A stretch of 64,000 bases of DNA from NCBI RefSeq assembly GCF_004379255.2, contig NC_056033.1, positions 22,498,209 to 22,562,208 on the forward strand, in the 5' to 3' direction. The position numbers and the translations under genes were made by a program. Below, piece after piece: positions 54,604 to 63,950 of the stretch; the stretch's first letter is position 1, and the number at the start of each line of letters is the position of its first letter. The DNA comes from Salvia splendens. Its lineage: Eukaryota; Streptophyta; Magnoliopsida; Lamiales; Lamiaceae. The notes beneath the pieces are model-generated. The model worked only from the letters and a program-made list of their open reading frames with translations, did no database searches and was not told where the DNA came from.

Positions 54604-55549
54604 TTCACCTCCCTCAAAGGGGAGGGAGGGAGAGAGGGCGGATTCTAGTGAGAAGGGAGAGCGTCTCTCTCTAAAAAGGGAGACGAGTACACTGGGGAAA
54701 ATGACTCCCAAAGACTTCTTTGTTCCATGTCTTTAACACTTTTTTGCTTCGTATCAACTTGATTTGGAGATTTAGGAGCCCGGCCGCCCCGGTGGGTTGC
54801 TCCCAACAGTCTTGGACTATCTCCATAAAGCTTTCATGTCGGATCCACATGTTTTGGAAGAGAAATCCACTTCCCCCGGTGTTAGGTCTTGTCATCGGGC
54901 CATGATCCGATGTTACTCTTGGCAAGTTGGTCACCCTCGAAGCCTCAAAAATCTTGGTCCATGCCTCGCTCACAAACATCCTGTCCAGCCTTTCGAACAA
55001 CCAGTTTTTGGCCCACGCGTACTCTACTCCATCGTAGCCCGGGTCAAGGAGGCGGCAATCTTCAATAGTTTTCGCAAAATCAATCATCTCGCCCTCCCTA
55101 TTGGTATCACTCCCAACCCGATCAGCATGTGAGAGAATCGTATTGAAGTCCCCTCCCATGGCATTCCATCCACTAGGTTCGAGATGTCCCTCATTTTGTC
55201 CCATAATGGGTATCGTTCCGATCTTGAGCACTTTGTATAGACGGTCGAGACAAAGATGGGGCAAGTCATGCGTTGGGAAGTTAACTTTCCATGTAGAATC
55301 TGATCTCCATCTTCTTCAATATCAAAATGAGCCCCTTCTTCGGTGAAGATCCAAACCTTGCCGTTTGTGTTAGCGCCTTTGAAGTTTAGTCCGAGCGCCG
55401 TAGAGTATCGGTCCGGATTGGGGGTTGTGAGTGGCTCCATTATTGCAAGAAACATAACATTGTGACATTTAATTAATCTCTTTAAAACGTTTTGGGTCGA
55501 CGCATTAGCGACTCCCCTAGCGTTCCAAAACATTAGATTGTAAGACATA

Positions 55550-56074
55550 TTAACAAGTTAGGTTCGTACCCGGAAGGTATGAAGGCCCTCCTTGAAACAA
55601 GACAATCCGTCGATCCTCCTCCCTTGTGTGTTCCCCGGCGTCAATTTGCAAAGGGGAATCCTCGGCATGCTCCAAATAAGGTTGGATATCCATTGCCGCC
55701 ACATTCTCCTCGCCACAACCCTCAACATCGTACTCTCCATTGTCCATGAGAGTGTAGTATTTATTCGTACTCATGACATCTCTAGACATCTCGTCTCCAT
55801 TCCATCCGTTCTCAATTGAGAATGGCCGAAACCCCCCACTCGAGCCTCCTCGTCCACCCTCGCGGGACTCCGGGGACATGCTTCGATGTGAGCCATCTCG
55901 ATCCCATGTCCCGTCCCTAGGTCCATTAACCACCTTAGAATCTCGGTAGGGGCCTCTTGCATGCTTGGTTGCCGATCTCTCCAATTGACCTCTTTTAGTG
56001 TTTTGCGGTTCCTTATCCAAGCCGCCCACTTCTCGGTCTTCTCCAACTATGTCCGGACCCTCCCACGCCGGTTG
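55550..56074 (-). pseudogene. LINE C ORF1, C-terminal part (sense segment)
   Basis: Region downstream of the knuckle: EKTEKWAAWIRNRKT, SMSPESREGGRGGSSGG, then DVMSTNKYYTLMDNGEYDVEGCG and the end GGPSYLPGTNLTC with TAA at 55552-55550. The YYTLM motif matches autonomous LINE ORF1s. The upstream part is found in the opposite orientation next door. A frameshift near 56029 separates the first residues. As a broken fragment it cannot function. Confidence 0.82.
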
Positions 56075-56400
56075 TTGCCCTTTGGTGTAACATCATTGGA
56101 ATCCCGGTGCATCTTTTTAAGGAATCAGCTCTCATGGCAATCGGTAAACTCCTCGGCAAGCCACTACAAGCCGACCATGCCACAATCCATCAAAGTCGAC
56201 TCTCTTTCACGAGGATATGTGTCGAGATTGACATCTCTACCCCCCCGATGGAAGAGATCATCCCCAATATTCGAGGTAAATATTCAAGGTACAAAGTGGC
56301 ATGGGACCGTATTCCGTTGTTTTGCGCCAATTGTAAGCATGTTGGGCACGTGAAAGAGGAATGTCACGCATCAGGAAGGAAGGCACGTGGTGGAGACAAA
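56075..56400 (+). pseudogene. LINE C ORF1, inverted segment (DUF4283 end + CCHC)
   Basis: Plus-strand piece reading VWCNIIGIPVHLFKESALMAIGK, LSFTRICVEIDIS, and the knuckle CANCKHVGHVKEEC (about 56320-56362), ending near ARGGDK. In a normal element it would lie just before the adjacent minus-strand piece (55550-56074). It is closely similar to the half-LINE 1 protein, which links the half-LINE ORF1 to the LINE C subfamily. Confidence 0.83.
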
Positions 56401-56668
56401 AGTCACTTGTTTAACAATGCCGCAATTGTAAGTTAGAGAGAGACGCTCTCCCTTCTCTCTAGAATCCCCCACCACGTTTTGAGTTCCCACATCGCCGCCT
56501 ACCCCATTCTCACTCGGCTCACCACTGTCGACGGTCCCCCTCACGCCCCCGCTCCACCAGCCACCCACCACCCTCCCGACCTCGGATTCTCACCAACCAA
56601 CCCACTCCTTTGGCTAAGGCACGAACAAAGCTCCGGAGCGGCTGGTGACTCGACTCACTCTCTCGATC

Positions 56669-59600
56669 ATGCCGGAGCTCCTGCCGGATCCCCCCCCGGA
56701 GTCCGAAGAACCGCGCACCATCTCGGACCAGCTAATGGTCCTCCGGTCGGCCGAGGACCCTCTCTCGGACCAGCCAATGACTTTCACGTCGGAGGAGTCT
56801 CCCTCCATAATTTTTCCCTGCAAGAAAGTGGCGAGGAAAACTTTGAAAATGAAGGTGAAGGCACGGAAAAGTACACCAGCCCCTCCCACCAAAGGCACTG
56901 GTCGGAAAAGGTTCGTACCCTCACCGATGCCGGAGGACAAGCAACTTAGGAAGAAGATTGATTTCGGGGCCGAAGGGAGCTCGCCGGTCGGAAGTCCAAA
57001 ATGCAAAGGCCCCATCTTCCCGACGTCGATGGAGCCCTCCCCTAATCCCAACGGTGAAGATGAAGCTAAGATTAATGAAGAACTTGCCGGCGCCAGAACT
57101 GTTGGCAACGCTCCGGCCGATGACCTTGCGGCCGGCGCAAACGCGGGGACCGGTGACGGAGGAGAGCACAACCCCCCACATGATGGCTGCTCGGAGAGAG
57201 ATGGCTCTAGCATGGGTCAAAAGGCCTTGGTGGACGCGATAGTCAACTTGCCCGAAATGGGCACAACAACAAAATCACTTTCCGAAAGTTCCTTGGCGCC
57301 TTGCCACTTCGGAACACCACGTGATGCTGGCCCCAATGCATCCGTTGAGCCCCCAAAACAACAAAAATCTAGCTCCTTTTTGCAGCAACCCAACTTTCCC
57401 GAATTGGCTTGGAGACCAAAACCTCCTTCCGAAAGTGGGCTAACTCCTTTCCGTCCCAAGAGCTCACGTGAGACGATTGTCGTGGAGGCCCCAACGCAAC
57501 CAACAAAGGCCGAAATCATCCACTTAGCCGCCTTGGACTCGGCGGAGATGCTAGACACATTGGTTGCGCAACCTCTCATTACGGCCGGTCACAAACCACT
57601 GGAGTTCCCCCTAAACTCTTCGGGATGCATGCAAAGTGTCACACACACACCTCGGGATGGGAATGAACCCTCTCTTGAGGACTTTCCCCCTCTCGAACGA
57701 GGACGAACTAGCAAGCTCCGAGCTACGTTTGAGGCTAGTTCGGAACATTACAGTGCGGAGCTCGGCCAGCCGCGACCGAAGTCGAACCCTAACGTCTACC
57801 GAGAAAAGCCTTTTACCGAGACGACGAACAAGGCCACGCCTAGTGCCGAGATGGTTGCAGTGACAAGAGACACACCAACACCCAACGATACGCCTATGGA
57901 TGATGCCGAACAGATCCTCACCGAGAAGGAAAAAGCCGAGAAGATCCACACCGAGAAAGAAAAAGCCGAAAAGCCGAGAATGGAAAAGCCGAGAAGGGCA
58001 CACAACGGCAACGTAGGTGCCGAGAAGATCCACACCGAGAATGGAGAAGCCGAACTCAACAATCCGAAGAGAAATGGAAACACACCTAAGTCCGCGACGG
58101 ATGCCGCAACACAAGGGCCGAATGTAGTTAATCAACTTGGGGGGGTAGAAGCTACACCGGGGCCCTCGCCGTGGCCGAAATCGATGGCGGACTTGCTTAA
58201 GGGTACCCCGTCGGGCTTGGCGAGTAACACTCTACAAGGCCGGGGTGAAGGCGCCGCAAGCCACCCCGGTCGGCCGAAAACGATGGCGGACATGCTCAAA
58301 GGCTCGACTGACCCTACCGGCCCCCAAGCCTTTGAACCGGATAAGCTCCAGAACATTGGATTTGCTTCAGTGTCCGACGGCATCCCGGCCATTTACTTCT
58401 CCGGAGCGGAAACTCAAAAGCTTGCTGAGAGCATGGGACACGCCATTGTGGGTAAGTTCTCTCACTCTATCCCTACGGGACTGCAAATCCAAAAGACCCT
58501 CGATAATATTAAACTTCGGTGTGGATTTAGTTGGAAGTACATTAATGCTAAACATATTCTCATTCAATGCGAGGACTTGGCGGACTATGCCCGAATCCTT
58601 GGAGGCCCAAGGGGTACGCCCGTTTGGCTCATTGACCGACACCCGATGAGGGTCTTCAAATGGTCCCCGGACTTTGATGCTTACTGCGAGTCCCCCATTG
58701 CGGCAATTTGGTGCAACCTAATTGGCCTCCCCATTCATCTTTTCGACCAATCCGCCTTATTCGCCATCGGCAAGCTTCTCGGCAATCCAATACAAATTGA
58801 TCGAGCCACGGCAAACAAGACTCGGCTTTCATTTGCCCGAATTTGCGTCGAGATAGACATCACAAAACCACCTACCGAAGAGATAATCCTCGATCTTGGT
58901 GGGCGAGAAACGGTGCAGCGAGTCCGATGGGATAAGATACCATCATATTGCCGAGAATGCAAACATGTCGGCCATGCAAGTGAGGTGTGCTATGCGACGG
59001 GCAAGAAGGAACGGCCGCCAAAGAGAAACTACCACAACGGCCCGCCAAAACAGCCACAACCCGAGAGACAGACCGAGAAGGGGAAGCAAGATATGGGGAA
59101 GAATGCCTCCAGCTCCAACGAATGGAAACATCAGGGGAAGAAGCAAGGCAAGGCCGGTGATCGACCAAACAATAACAAAACAAATGGGGAGGACTCCGGT
59201 GATACTTCCTGGGAGGGACCGAACTCCAAGGGTGACTCTACTTTGGGGAGCGGACCGAGCTCCGGAACTCAGATTGCCGGGCTCATTGCCGGGATCGAGA
59301 TTGGGAAGTCCCCACCGAACCGGGGGAATCCATTGCATCCCACCACCGAACCACCAACACCACGTGGGATCATGGACGTGGAGTGGGGCTCCCCCAATGC
59401 GAGGAGCTTGGTCTCACCAGTTCGGCGAGGGAATCCGAGAGGAGGCGCGCGCCATGCTTTGACAAGGGGGCGTGGGTTCTTCTCGGCAAAGAACCACATG
59501 AGCACTAACCAATATTATACTCTCATGGAGAACGGAGAATTTGATGTTGAGAATTGTGGGGATGCGGACGAAGACCTTATGGAATTGCACGTGGGGGCCG

Positions 59601-59722
59601 AGAAGTTAGGAGGCAACAGTTCGGCCAAGGACGCCGAGGAGGTCGCTCCGAACAATGAGCAACACCGTACTGACTATCAAGGAGGGCCTTCAACCTCTTT
59701 GGGTACGCACCCTTCTTGTTAA
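56669..59722 (+). CDS. LINE D ORF1 protein (DUF4283 + CCHC), intact, 1017 aa
   Basis: RNA-binding, particle-forming protein of the LINE. ATG at 56669 is the first ATG after the element 5' end. Order: N-terminal KSTPAPPTKGTGRKRFVPSP and EDKQLRKKIDFG blocks (residues ~75-105), SLEDFPPLERGRTSK (~335-350), EK-rich repeats (~410-465, EKIHTE units), paired SMADLLKG and TMADMLKG motifs (~503 and ~535), DUF4283-type domain (~563-740), knuckle CRECKHVGHASEVC (~760-774, CX2CX4HX4C), basic KERPPKRNYHN, and C-terminal MSTNQYYTLMENGEFD. The TAA stop is two bases before the ORF2 ATG. A very large ORF1 with no mammalian-type coiled coil, as usual for plant L1s. Confidence 0.93.
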   Translation: MPELLPDPPPESEEPRTISDQLMVLRSAEDPLSDQPMTFTSEESPSIIFPCKKVARKTLKMKVKARKSTPAPPTKGTGRKRFVPSPMPEDKQLRKKIDFGAEGSSPVGSPKCKGPIFPTSMEPSPNPNGEDEAKINEELAGARTVGNAPADDLAAGANAGTGDGGEHNPPHDGCSERDGSSMGQKALVDAIVNLPEMGTTTKSLSESSLAPCHFGTPRDAGPNASVEPPKQQKSSSFLQQPNFPELAWRPKPPSESGLTPFRPKSSRETIVVEAPTQPTKAEIIHLAALDSAEMLDTLVAQPLITAGHKPLEFPLNSSGCMQSVTHTPRDGNEPSLEDFPPLERGRTSKLRATFEASSEHYSAELGQPRPKSNPNVYREKPFTETTNKATPSAEMVAVTRDTPTPNDTPMDDAEQILTEKEKAEKIHTEKEKAEKPRMEKPRRAHNGNVGAEKIHTENGEAELNNPKRNGNTPKSATDAATQGPNVVNQLGGVEATPGPSPWPKSMADLLKGTPSGLASNTLQGRGEGAASHPGRPKTMADMLKGSTDPTGPQAFEPDKLQNIGFASVSDGIPAIYFSGAETQKLAESMGHAIVGKFSHSIPTGLQIQKTLDNIKLRCGFSWKYINAKHILIQCEDLADYARILGGPRGTPVWLIDRHPMRVFKWSPDFDAYCESPIAAIWCNLIGLPIHLFDQSALFAIGKLLGNPIQIDRATANKTRLSFARICVEIDITKPPTEEIILDLGGRETVQRVRWDKIPSYCRECKHVGHASEVCYATGKKERPPKRNYHNGPPKQPQPERQTEKGKQDMGKNASSSNEWKHQGKKQGKAGDRPNNNKTNGEDSGDTSWEGPNSKGDSTLGSGPSSGTQIAGLIAGIEIGKSPPNRGNPLHPTTEPPTPRGIMDVEWGSPNARSLVSPVRRGNPRGGARHALTRGRGFFSAKNHMSTNQYYTLMENGEFDVENCGDADEDLMELHVGAEKLGGNSSAKDAEEVAPNNEQHRTDYQGGPSTSLGTHPSC

Positions 59723-59727
59723 TAATG
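59720..59727 (+). promoter_or_regulatory. ORF1 stop / ORF2 start junction TAATAATG
   Basis: ORF1 TAA (59720-59722) and ORF2 ATG (59725-59727) are two bases apart, in different frames. Comparable junctions occur in LINEs A (TAATGATG), B (TAATAATG), C (TAATATG) and F (TAATCATG), always after TGT. Termination-reinitiation is the likely mode of ORF2 synthesis. Confidence 0.65.
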
Positions 59728-62700
59728 TCGTACAATCTCATGTTTTGGAACGTGAGGGGGATCGCGAATGCGCCCACTCAAAACGTTCTGAAAAGACTAA
59801 TTGGTTGTCATAATGTTTTATTTCTTGCAATAATGGAACCGCTCACACAACCGGACCCGGACCGTTTCTCTAAGGCCTTGGGGCTGTCCTTCATTGGTTC
59901 GAACACGAACGAGAAGATTTGGATGTTTGCGGAAGAGGGGTCCACTTTTGATATTGAGGTTGACTCGGAACAAATTCTTCACGGGTACCTCAAATCCCAC
60001 CGCCTTGCTAGGCCGGTGGCCATCTCAGCCGTGTACGCCAAATGTACAAGGGCTGAAAGACATCACTTATGGGACAAGATGAGAGAGATTGCCGGGCCTC
60101 TTGAGGGAACACCTTGGATCATCGGTGGCGATTTCAACACCATGCTATCTCACCAAGACAGAGTCGGAAGTGATACCAACCGGCAAGCCGAGATGGTAGA
60201 TTTTGCGGAGGCAACGGAAGATTGTAGGCTGCTTGACCCTGGTTTTGATGGAGCGGCATTCACTTGGGCCAAGAATGGCCTTTTTGAAAGGTTGGATAGA
60301 GTGCTTGTCAGCGAGGATTGGACTAAGACCTTCGAGGCTACTCGGGTTACGAACCTCCCCCGGATTGCCTCGGACCATGGACCAATTCTTGTCAGGTGCA
60401 CGAAGATGAACACATCCGCTGGAGCCAAGGCTTTCAGGTTCCAGAACATGTGGATCCGACATGAAGGATTCATGGCCGTAGTGCAAAAAGCATGGGAGGA
60501 GCCCACGGGGGCGGGTGGAATCCTAAACATTCAAATCAAGCAGGCCAGAGTTAAAAAGGCCCTTAAGAAGTGGAACAAAGAGGTTTTTGGAAACATCCAT
60601 GCTAATCTAAAAGAAAAGGAGGAAGAAATTGCTCTGGCCCAATCTTGTTTCGAAGCAAGGCCGACTCCGGATCACAGGACAGCGATCAACAAACACATTG
60701 CCGAGTACATCCTTTTGCTGAGAATGGAAGAAGATTTTTGGCGACAGAAGGCAGCTTTGAGGTGGCTTGCCGAGGGAGACAAAAATACCCGGTTCTACCA
60801 AAGCTGGGTGAAACAAAAGAGGGTTCGTCTCCGCATCCATTCAATACGTGTCAATGGGCAGGAGCTCACCGAGGAAGCCGAGATTAAAAAGTCCGCAGTG
60901 GAGTTCTTCCAACAACTCCTTGCCCCCAACAATCCGACACTTGAAGATCCAGACCTCGACCTAATCCAGCAGGTCCACTCAGCCGAGCAGTTCGCTGACA
61001 TCGCAGATGCTCCAAGTGCGGACGAGGTCAGGAGTGCCACCTTTTGCATTTCCGGAGATAGTGCACCCGGACCCGACGGCTTCTCGGCCACCTTCTATCA
61101 AGCCTGCTGGCCCATTGTGGGGCCGGAGGTAGTGGAAGCAATCAGACAGTTCTTCAGAGGGGCCTTCCTGCCGAGGAGCATCACGGCCACAAGCATAGTC
61201 CTTATCCCAAAGAAGGCATCGCCGGAGTCATGGACCGACTACCGACCCATCAGTCTCTGCAATGTTTTAAACAAGATCATTACCAAGGTACTCACCTCTC
61301 GACTCTCTCCTTTCCTCCCACAGGTCATCTCCCCAAACCAAAGTGGATTTGTCAAAGGTCGGCTCCTTAACGACAACGCACTTCTGGCCCAAGAGATGTT
61401 CCATGAGCTTGCTAGATGCTCCCCAGCACCTAATGTGGCAGTAAAGATTGACATGGCTAAAGCCTATGATAGGGTCCAATGGTCATTCCTCTTCAAAGTT
61501 TTACGCCGTATGGGTTTCCCGGATTCATGGATTTCACTTATGGAGAGGTGTATTGGGTATTGCTGGTTCTCGGTCCTTGTTAACGGGGCACCCTCGGGCT
61601 TCTTTAGATCAACTCGAGGACTTCGGCAAGGAGACCCGATCTCCCCCGCTCTGTTCGTAATCGCTGCGGACTACCTGTCCCGAGCATTAGATAAGCTCAT
61701 CCTCGGTCAAAAGGACATGACGTTCAAAGCCTCCCGGAGATGCATGGAGATCAGCCATCTAGCCTATGCGGACGACATTATCATCTTCACTCAAGCGGCG
61801 GCAAATCCTATGCGCCGGCTAAGAGCCTGTCTCGAAAAATATGAAAGAGTCTCCGGCCAACAAGTCAGCCTCGCCAAGAGTAATTTCTATATTGCCGAGG
61901 CCCATGAACATTGGGCAAACTCGATCCAGGCGGAAGGAGGCTTCTCTAGAGGGGCCTTTCCTTTTCTCTATCTCGGAGTCCCTATCTATCGTGGTGCCAA
62001 ACGCACGGACATGTTCCTCTTTCTACGGGAAAAGATTGCAAGAAGGATCTCAGGATGGGCACACCGTCACCTATCCTTTGGAGGAAGGCTTACGTTGATT
62101 AAGAGCACTCTTGAAGCGATCCCCTTGCACATCTTTCAAGCCGTCGAGCCCACGGCCGGTACCCTCAAGCAACTTGATCAACAAATGGCCCGATTCTTTT
62201 GGGGGTCTACGAATGAAAAGAAGCGGACCCATTGGATTGGATGGGAACAAATGTGCCGGCCCACTGATGAAGGAGGCCTTGGGATCCGAAAAACTATGGA
62301 GGTCCTCCGCGCCTTCAATATCAAACTTTGGTGGCGATTTCGGGAGCAAAACTCCCTTTGGGCAAGATACATGATGACAAAATATTGCTCCAACTCCACA
62401 CCGCTCACCTTGAGATTGCCGAGCAGGAGTAGCCCTACGTGGAGAAGGCTCTCAAGAGCATGGCCCCTCGCGCAACCGCACATGAGATGGCTAGTGGGAC
62501 AAGGGGACATCTACTTCTGGGATGACATTTGGCTTGGCAATAGCCCTCTGAGGGAACTTAGTCTTGATGATAGGGGAAGACCAACCACCCGGGTCTCGGA
62601 GTTCATTACAAATGGTGGTTGGGATGTGCCCAAGCTTCAACTCCTTCACAATCAGGCCGGCCTCCCTCAGCATGTTATCGATGGCATCATTAATACACCG

Positions 62701-63891
62701 ATCCTCCATGACGAACAGGATATCCCGAGGTGGAACCTCTCTAAGCATGGGGAATTCACGGTGGCTTCGACATGGGACACACTTCGAGGACGAAACCCGA
62801 TCATCCATGGTTTGGGGGACGTTTGGAAGGTAGGCCTCACCAACTCAATAGCCATCTTTATCTGGAGGCTTCTCTCCAATCGGGTGCCGGTTGACACGAA
62901 ACTTCAGTGGCGGGAGATTGAGCTAGCCTCTAAGTGCCAATGCTGCCCCCACAGACCGAACACTGAGTCACTCCAACACCTCTTCATCCAGGGATATGGA
63001 GCTCGCAGAGTATGGAGTGAGTTCGACGGCTGGTTCACAGGCCCGTTCCCATGCATCCATATCAATGACACAATCCCTACGAGAATCGAAGTGTGGGCGC
63101 GAAGGTGCCAACAGCCGAACAAGAAACATCTTAGCCGAGCCACTCCATACCTCATCCTTTGGTTTATTTGGTCGGAGAGAAACAGGAGCCGCCACCAAGG
63201 CACACAGTTTAAACCACAAAACGTGGTATGGCAGGTCCACATGTTCATTCGAAATGCTATGTCTAATGGAAGCTTGAAGCCGAAACATTGGAAGGGAGTT
63301 AAACTTGGAATCAATATTCCTCAACAAGCGGCGGCAATCAGGGCGCTACCCCTAGCCATGGCAATCAAATGGAACCCCCCGGATCAGCCGTGGATAAAGC
63401 TCAACACGGATGGCTCCTATAATGAAGCGAACGGCAGTACAGGGGCTGGCGGGATTATTCGAGACCACTCGGGTAAGATGCTCGTCGCCGTCAGCACACC
63501 CCTTGAAGCCCACTCGGCGTTAGAAGCGGAGCTGTTGGCCATGATTCACGGGCTAAATATAGCCAAGGAATTCGGCCTACCAATCTGGATTGAGTCAGAT
63601 GCAGAGCAAGCAATCAAATTGGTCAATGGGACGGGATGGGGGCCGGCACTCGCTCGGCAAGCGGTGGCGCAACTAACCATTCTCAAACGCCAACTCAAAT
63701 TCCGAGCCACCTTCATACACAGGGAGGGGAACAAAGCGGCGGACTTCCTTGCGAAAATGGGGCTAGTCCAAAACAGTGGCCTACGAATGCACTACAACTC
63801 AGCACCGAGAGAACTATTGGACTTGGTTAGATTGGACGAGATGGGAGTGTCGCACATCCGAAACCTAGACGGGGACGGGCATCAAAGTTGA
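59725..63891 (+). CDS. LINE D ORF2: endonuclease, reverse transcriptase, RNase H; intact, 1388 aa
   Basis: Enzyme for target-primed reverse transcription. APE-type endonuclease: WNVRG, MEP (~37), GGDFN (~133), SDHGP (~215). RT: LIPKKASPESWTDYRPISL (~495), NQSGFVKGR (~540), DMAKAYDRVQW (~577), GLRQGDPISPALF (~635), YADD (~680), GRLTLIKSTLEAIP thumb. Zinc-binding linker around CQCCPH (~1070) with QHLF. RNase H (RVT_3 type): NTDGSY (~1226), EAHSALEAELLAM, ESDAEQA, FIHREGNKAADF (~1332); the acidic catalytic set looks complete. All catalytic motifs match consensus, unlike LINEs C and E. An RNase H domain at the end of plant L1 ORF2 is a known acquired feature. Confidence 0.95.
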   Translation: MSYNLMFWNVRGIANAPTQNVLKRLIGCHNVLFLAIMEPLTQPDPDRFSKALGLSFIGSNTNEKIWMFAEEGSTFDIEVDSEQILHGYLKSHRLARPVAISAVYAKCTRAERHHLWDKMREIAGPLEGTPWIIGGDFNTMLSHQDRVGSDTNRQAEMVDFAEATEDCRLLDPGFDGAAFTWAKNGLFERLDRVLVSEDWTKTFEATRVTNLPRIASDHGPILVRCTKMNTSAGAKAFRFQNMWIRHEGFMAVVQKAWEEPTGAGGILNIQIKQARVKKALKKWNKEVFGNIHANLKEKEEEIALAQSCFEARPTPDHRTAINKHIAEYILLLRMEEDFWRQKAALRWLAEGDKNTRFYQSWVKQKRVRLRIHSIRVNGQELTEEAEIKKSAVEFFQQLLAPNNPTLEDPDLDLIQQVHSAEQFADIADAPSADEVRSATFCISGDSAPGPDGFSATFYQACWPIVGPEVVEAIRQFFRGAFLPRSITATSIVLIPKKASPESWTDYRPISLCNVLNKIITKVLTSRLSPFLPQVISPNQSGFVKGRLLNDNALLAQEMFHELARCSPAPNVAVKIDMAKAYDRVQWSFLFKVLRRMGFPDSWISLMERCIGYCWFSVLVNGAPSGFFRSTRGLRQGDPISPALFVIAADYLSRALDKLILGQKDMTFKASRRCMEISHLAYADDIIIFTQAAANPMRRLRACLEKYERVSGQQVSLAKSNFYIAEAHEHWANSIQAEGGFSRGAFPFLYLGVPIYRGAKRTDMFLFLREKIARRISGWAHRHLSFGGRLTLIKSTLEAIPLHIFQAVEPTAGTLKQLDQQMARFFWGSTNEKKRTHWIGWEQMCRPTDEGGLGIRKTMEVLRAFNIKLWWRFREQNSLWARYMMTKYCSNSTPLTLRLPSRSSPTWRRLSRAWPLAQPHMRWLVGQGDIYFWDDIWLGNSPLRELSLDDRGRPTTRVSEFITNGGWDVPKLQLLHNQAGLPQHVIDGIINTPILHDEQDIPRWNLSKHGEFTVASTWDTLRGRNPIIHGLGDVWKVGLTNSIAIFIWRLLSNRVPVDTKLQWREIELASKCQCCPHRPNTESLQHLFIQGYGARRVWSEFDGWFTGPFPCIHINDTIPTRIEVWARRCQQPNKKHLSRATPYLILWFIWSERNRSRHQGTQFKPQNVVWQVHMFIRNAMSNGSLKPKHWKGVKLGINIPQQAAAIRALPLAMAIKWNPPDQPWIKLNTDGSYNEANGSTGAGGIIRDHSGKMLVAVSTPLEAHSALEAELLAMIHGLNIAKEFGLPIWIESDAEQAIKLVNGTGWGPALARQAVAQLTILKRQLKFRATFIHREGNKAADFLAKMGLVQNSGLRMHYNSAPRELLDLVRLDEMGVSHIRNLDGDGHQS

Positions 63892-63950
63892 TCATGAGAC
63901 GATGGGAGATAATAGTGACTAGCTTTGTGGTTAATTGTATTTTGGAAAGG

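Larger units (their letters stand above)
52057..54705 (-). mobile_element. Half-LINE 1: complete ORF1-only non-autonomous LINE
   Basis: 2,649-bp element in minus orientation, flanked by a 19-bp duplication inside LINE C ORF2. Parts: 5' UTR of about 124 bases containing the L1 5' block AGAGAGACGCTCTCCC (about 54657-54672), one 756-codon ORF1, a 3' UTR of 236 bases (52075-52310) and a poly(A) tail (52057-52074 as T). There is no trace of endonuclease or RT coding sequence. A ~30-base piece at 54676-54705 lies upstream of the 5' block and may be extra template or untemplated sequence. This is the best-preserved member of the family. Confidence 0.93.
48385..55548 (-). pseudogene. LINE C ORF2, interrupted twice and mutated
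   Basis: ATG at 55548, one base after the ORF1 TAA (TAATATG). Endonuclease: WNARGVANASTQ, MEPLTTPNPDRY; a 7-base loss near 55157 removes part of GGDFN and shifts frame. Half-LINE 1 enters after KTWNKEVFG. RT: NQSGFVKGR, DMAKAY followed by a 9-base loss (DRVQ region, near 51160), QGDPIS, and YAHD in place of YADD (near 50865). Zinc-linker is interrupted by half-LINE 3. RNase H: NTDGAF, EAHSALEAELLAM-like and YIHREGNKTTDFLAKMG. Several independent lesions make it inactive. Confidence 0.87.
48201..56400 (-). mobile_element. LINE C, twin-primed L1 with two nested half-LINEs
   Basis: Minus-strand LINE: A-rich tail (about 48201-48235), 3' UTR to 48384, ORF2 48385-55548, ORF1 C-terminal part 55550-56074, then an inverted segment 56075-56400 carrying the preceding part of ORF1. 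Nested inside: half-LINE 3 (49302-49657) and half-LINE 1 (52057-54705). Confidence 0.87.

Noticed and set aside
48190..56420. TTTAACA near 48195 and 56411 as target duplication of LINE C
   Set aside because: Only 7 bases, and several extra bases separate it from the element edges on both sides. It may be chance.
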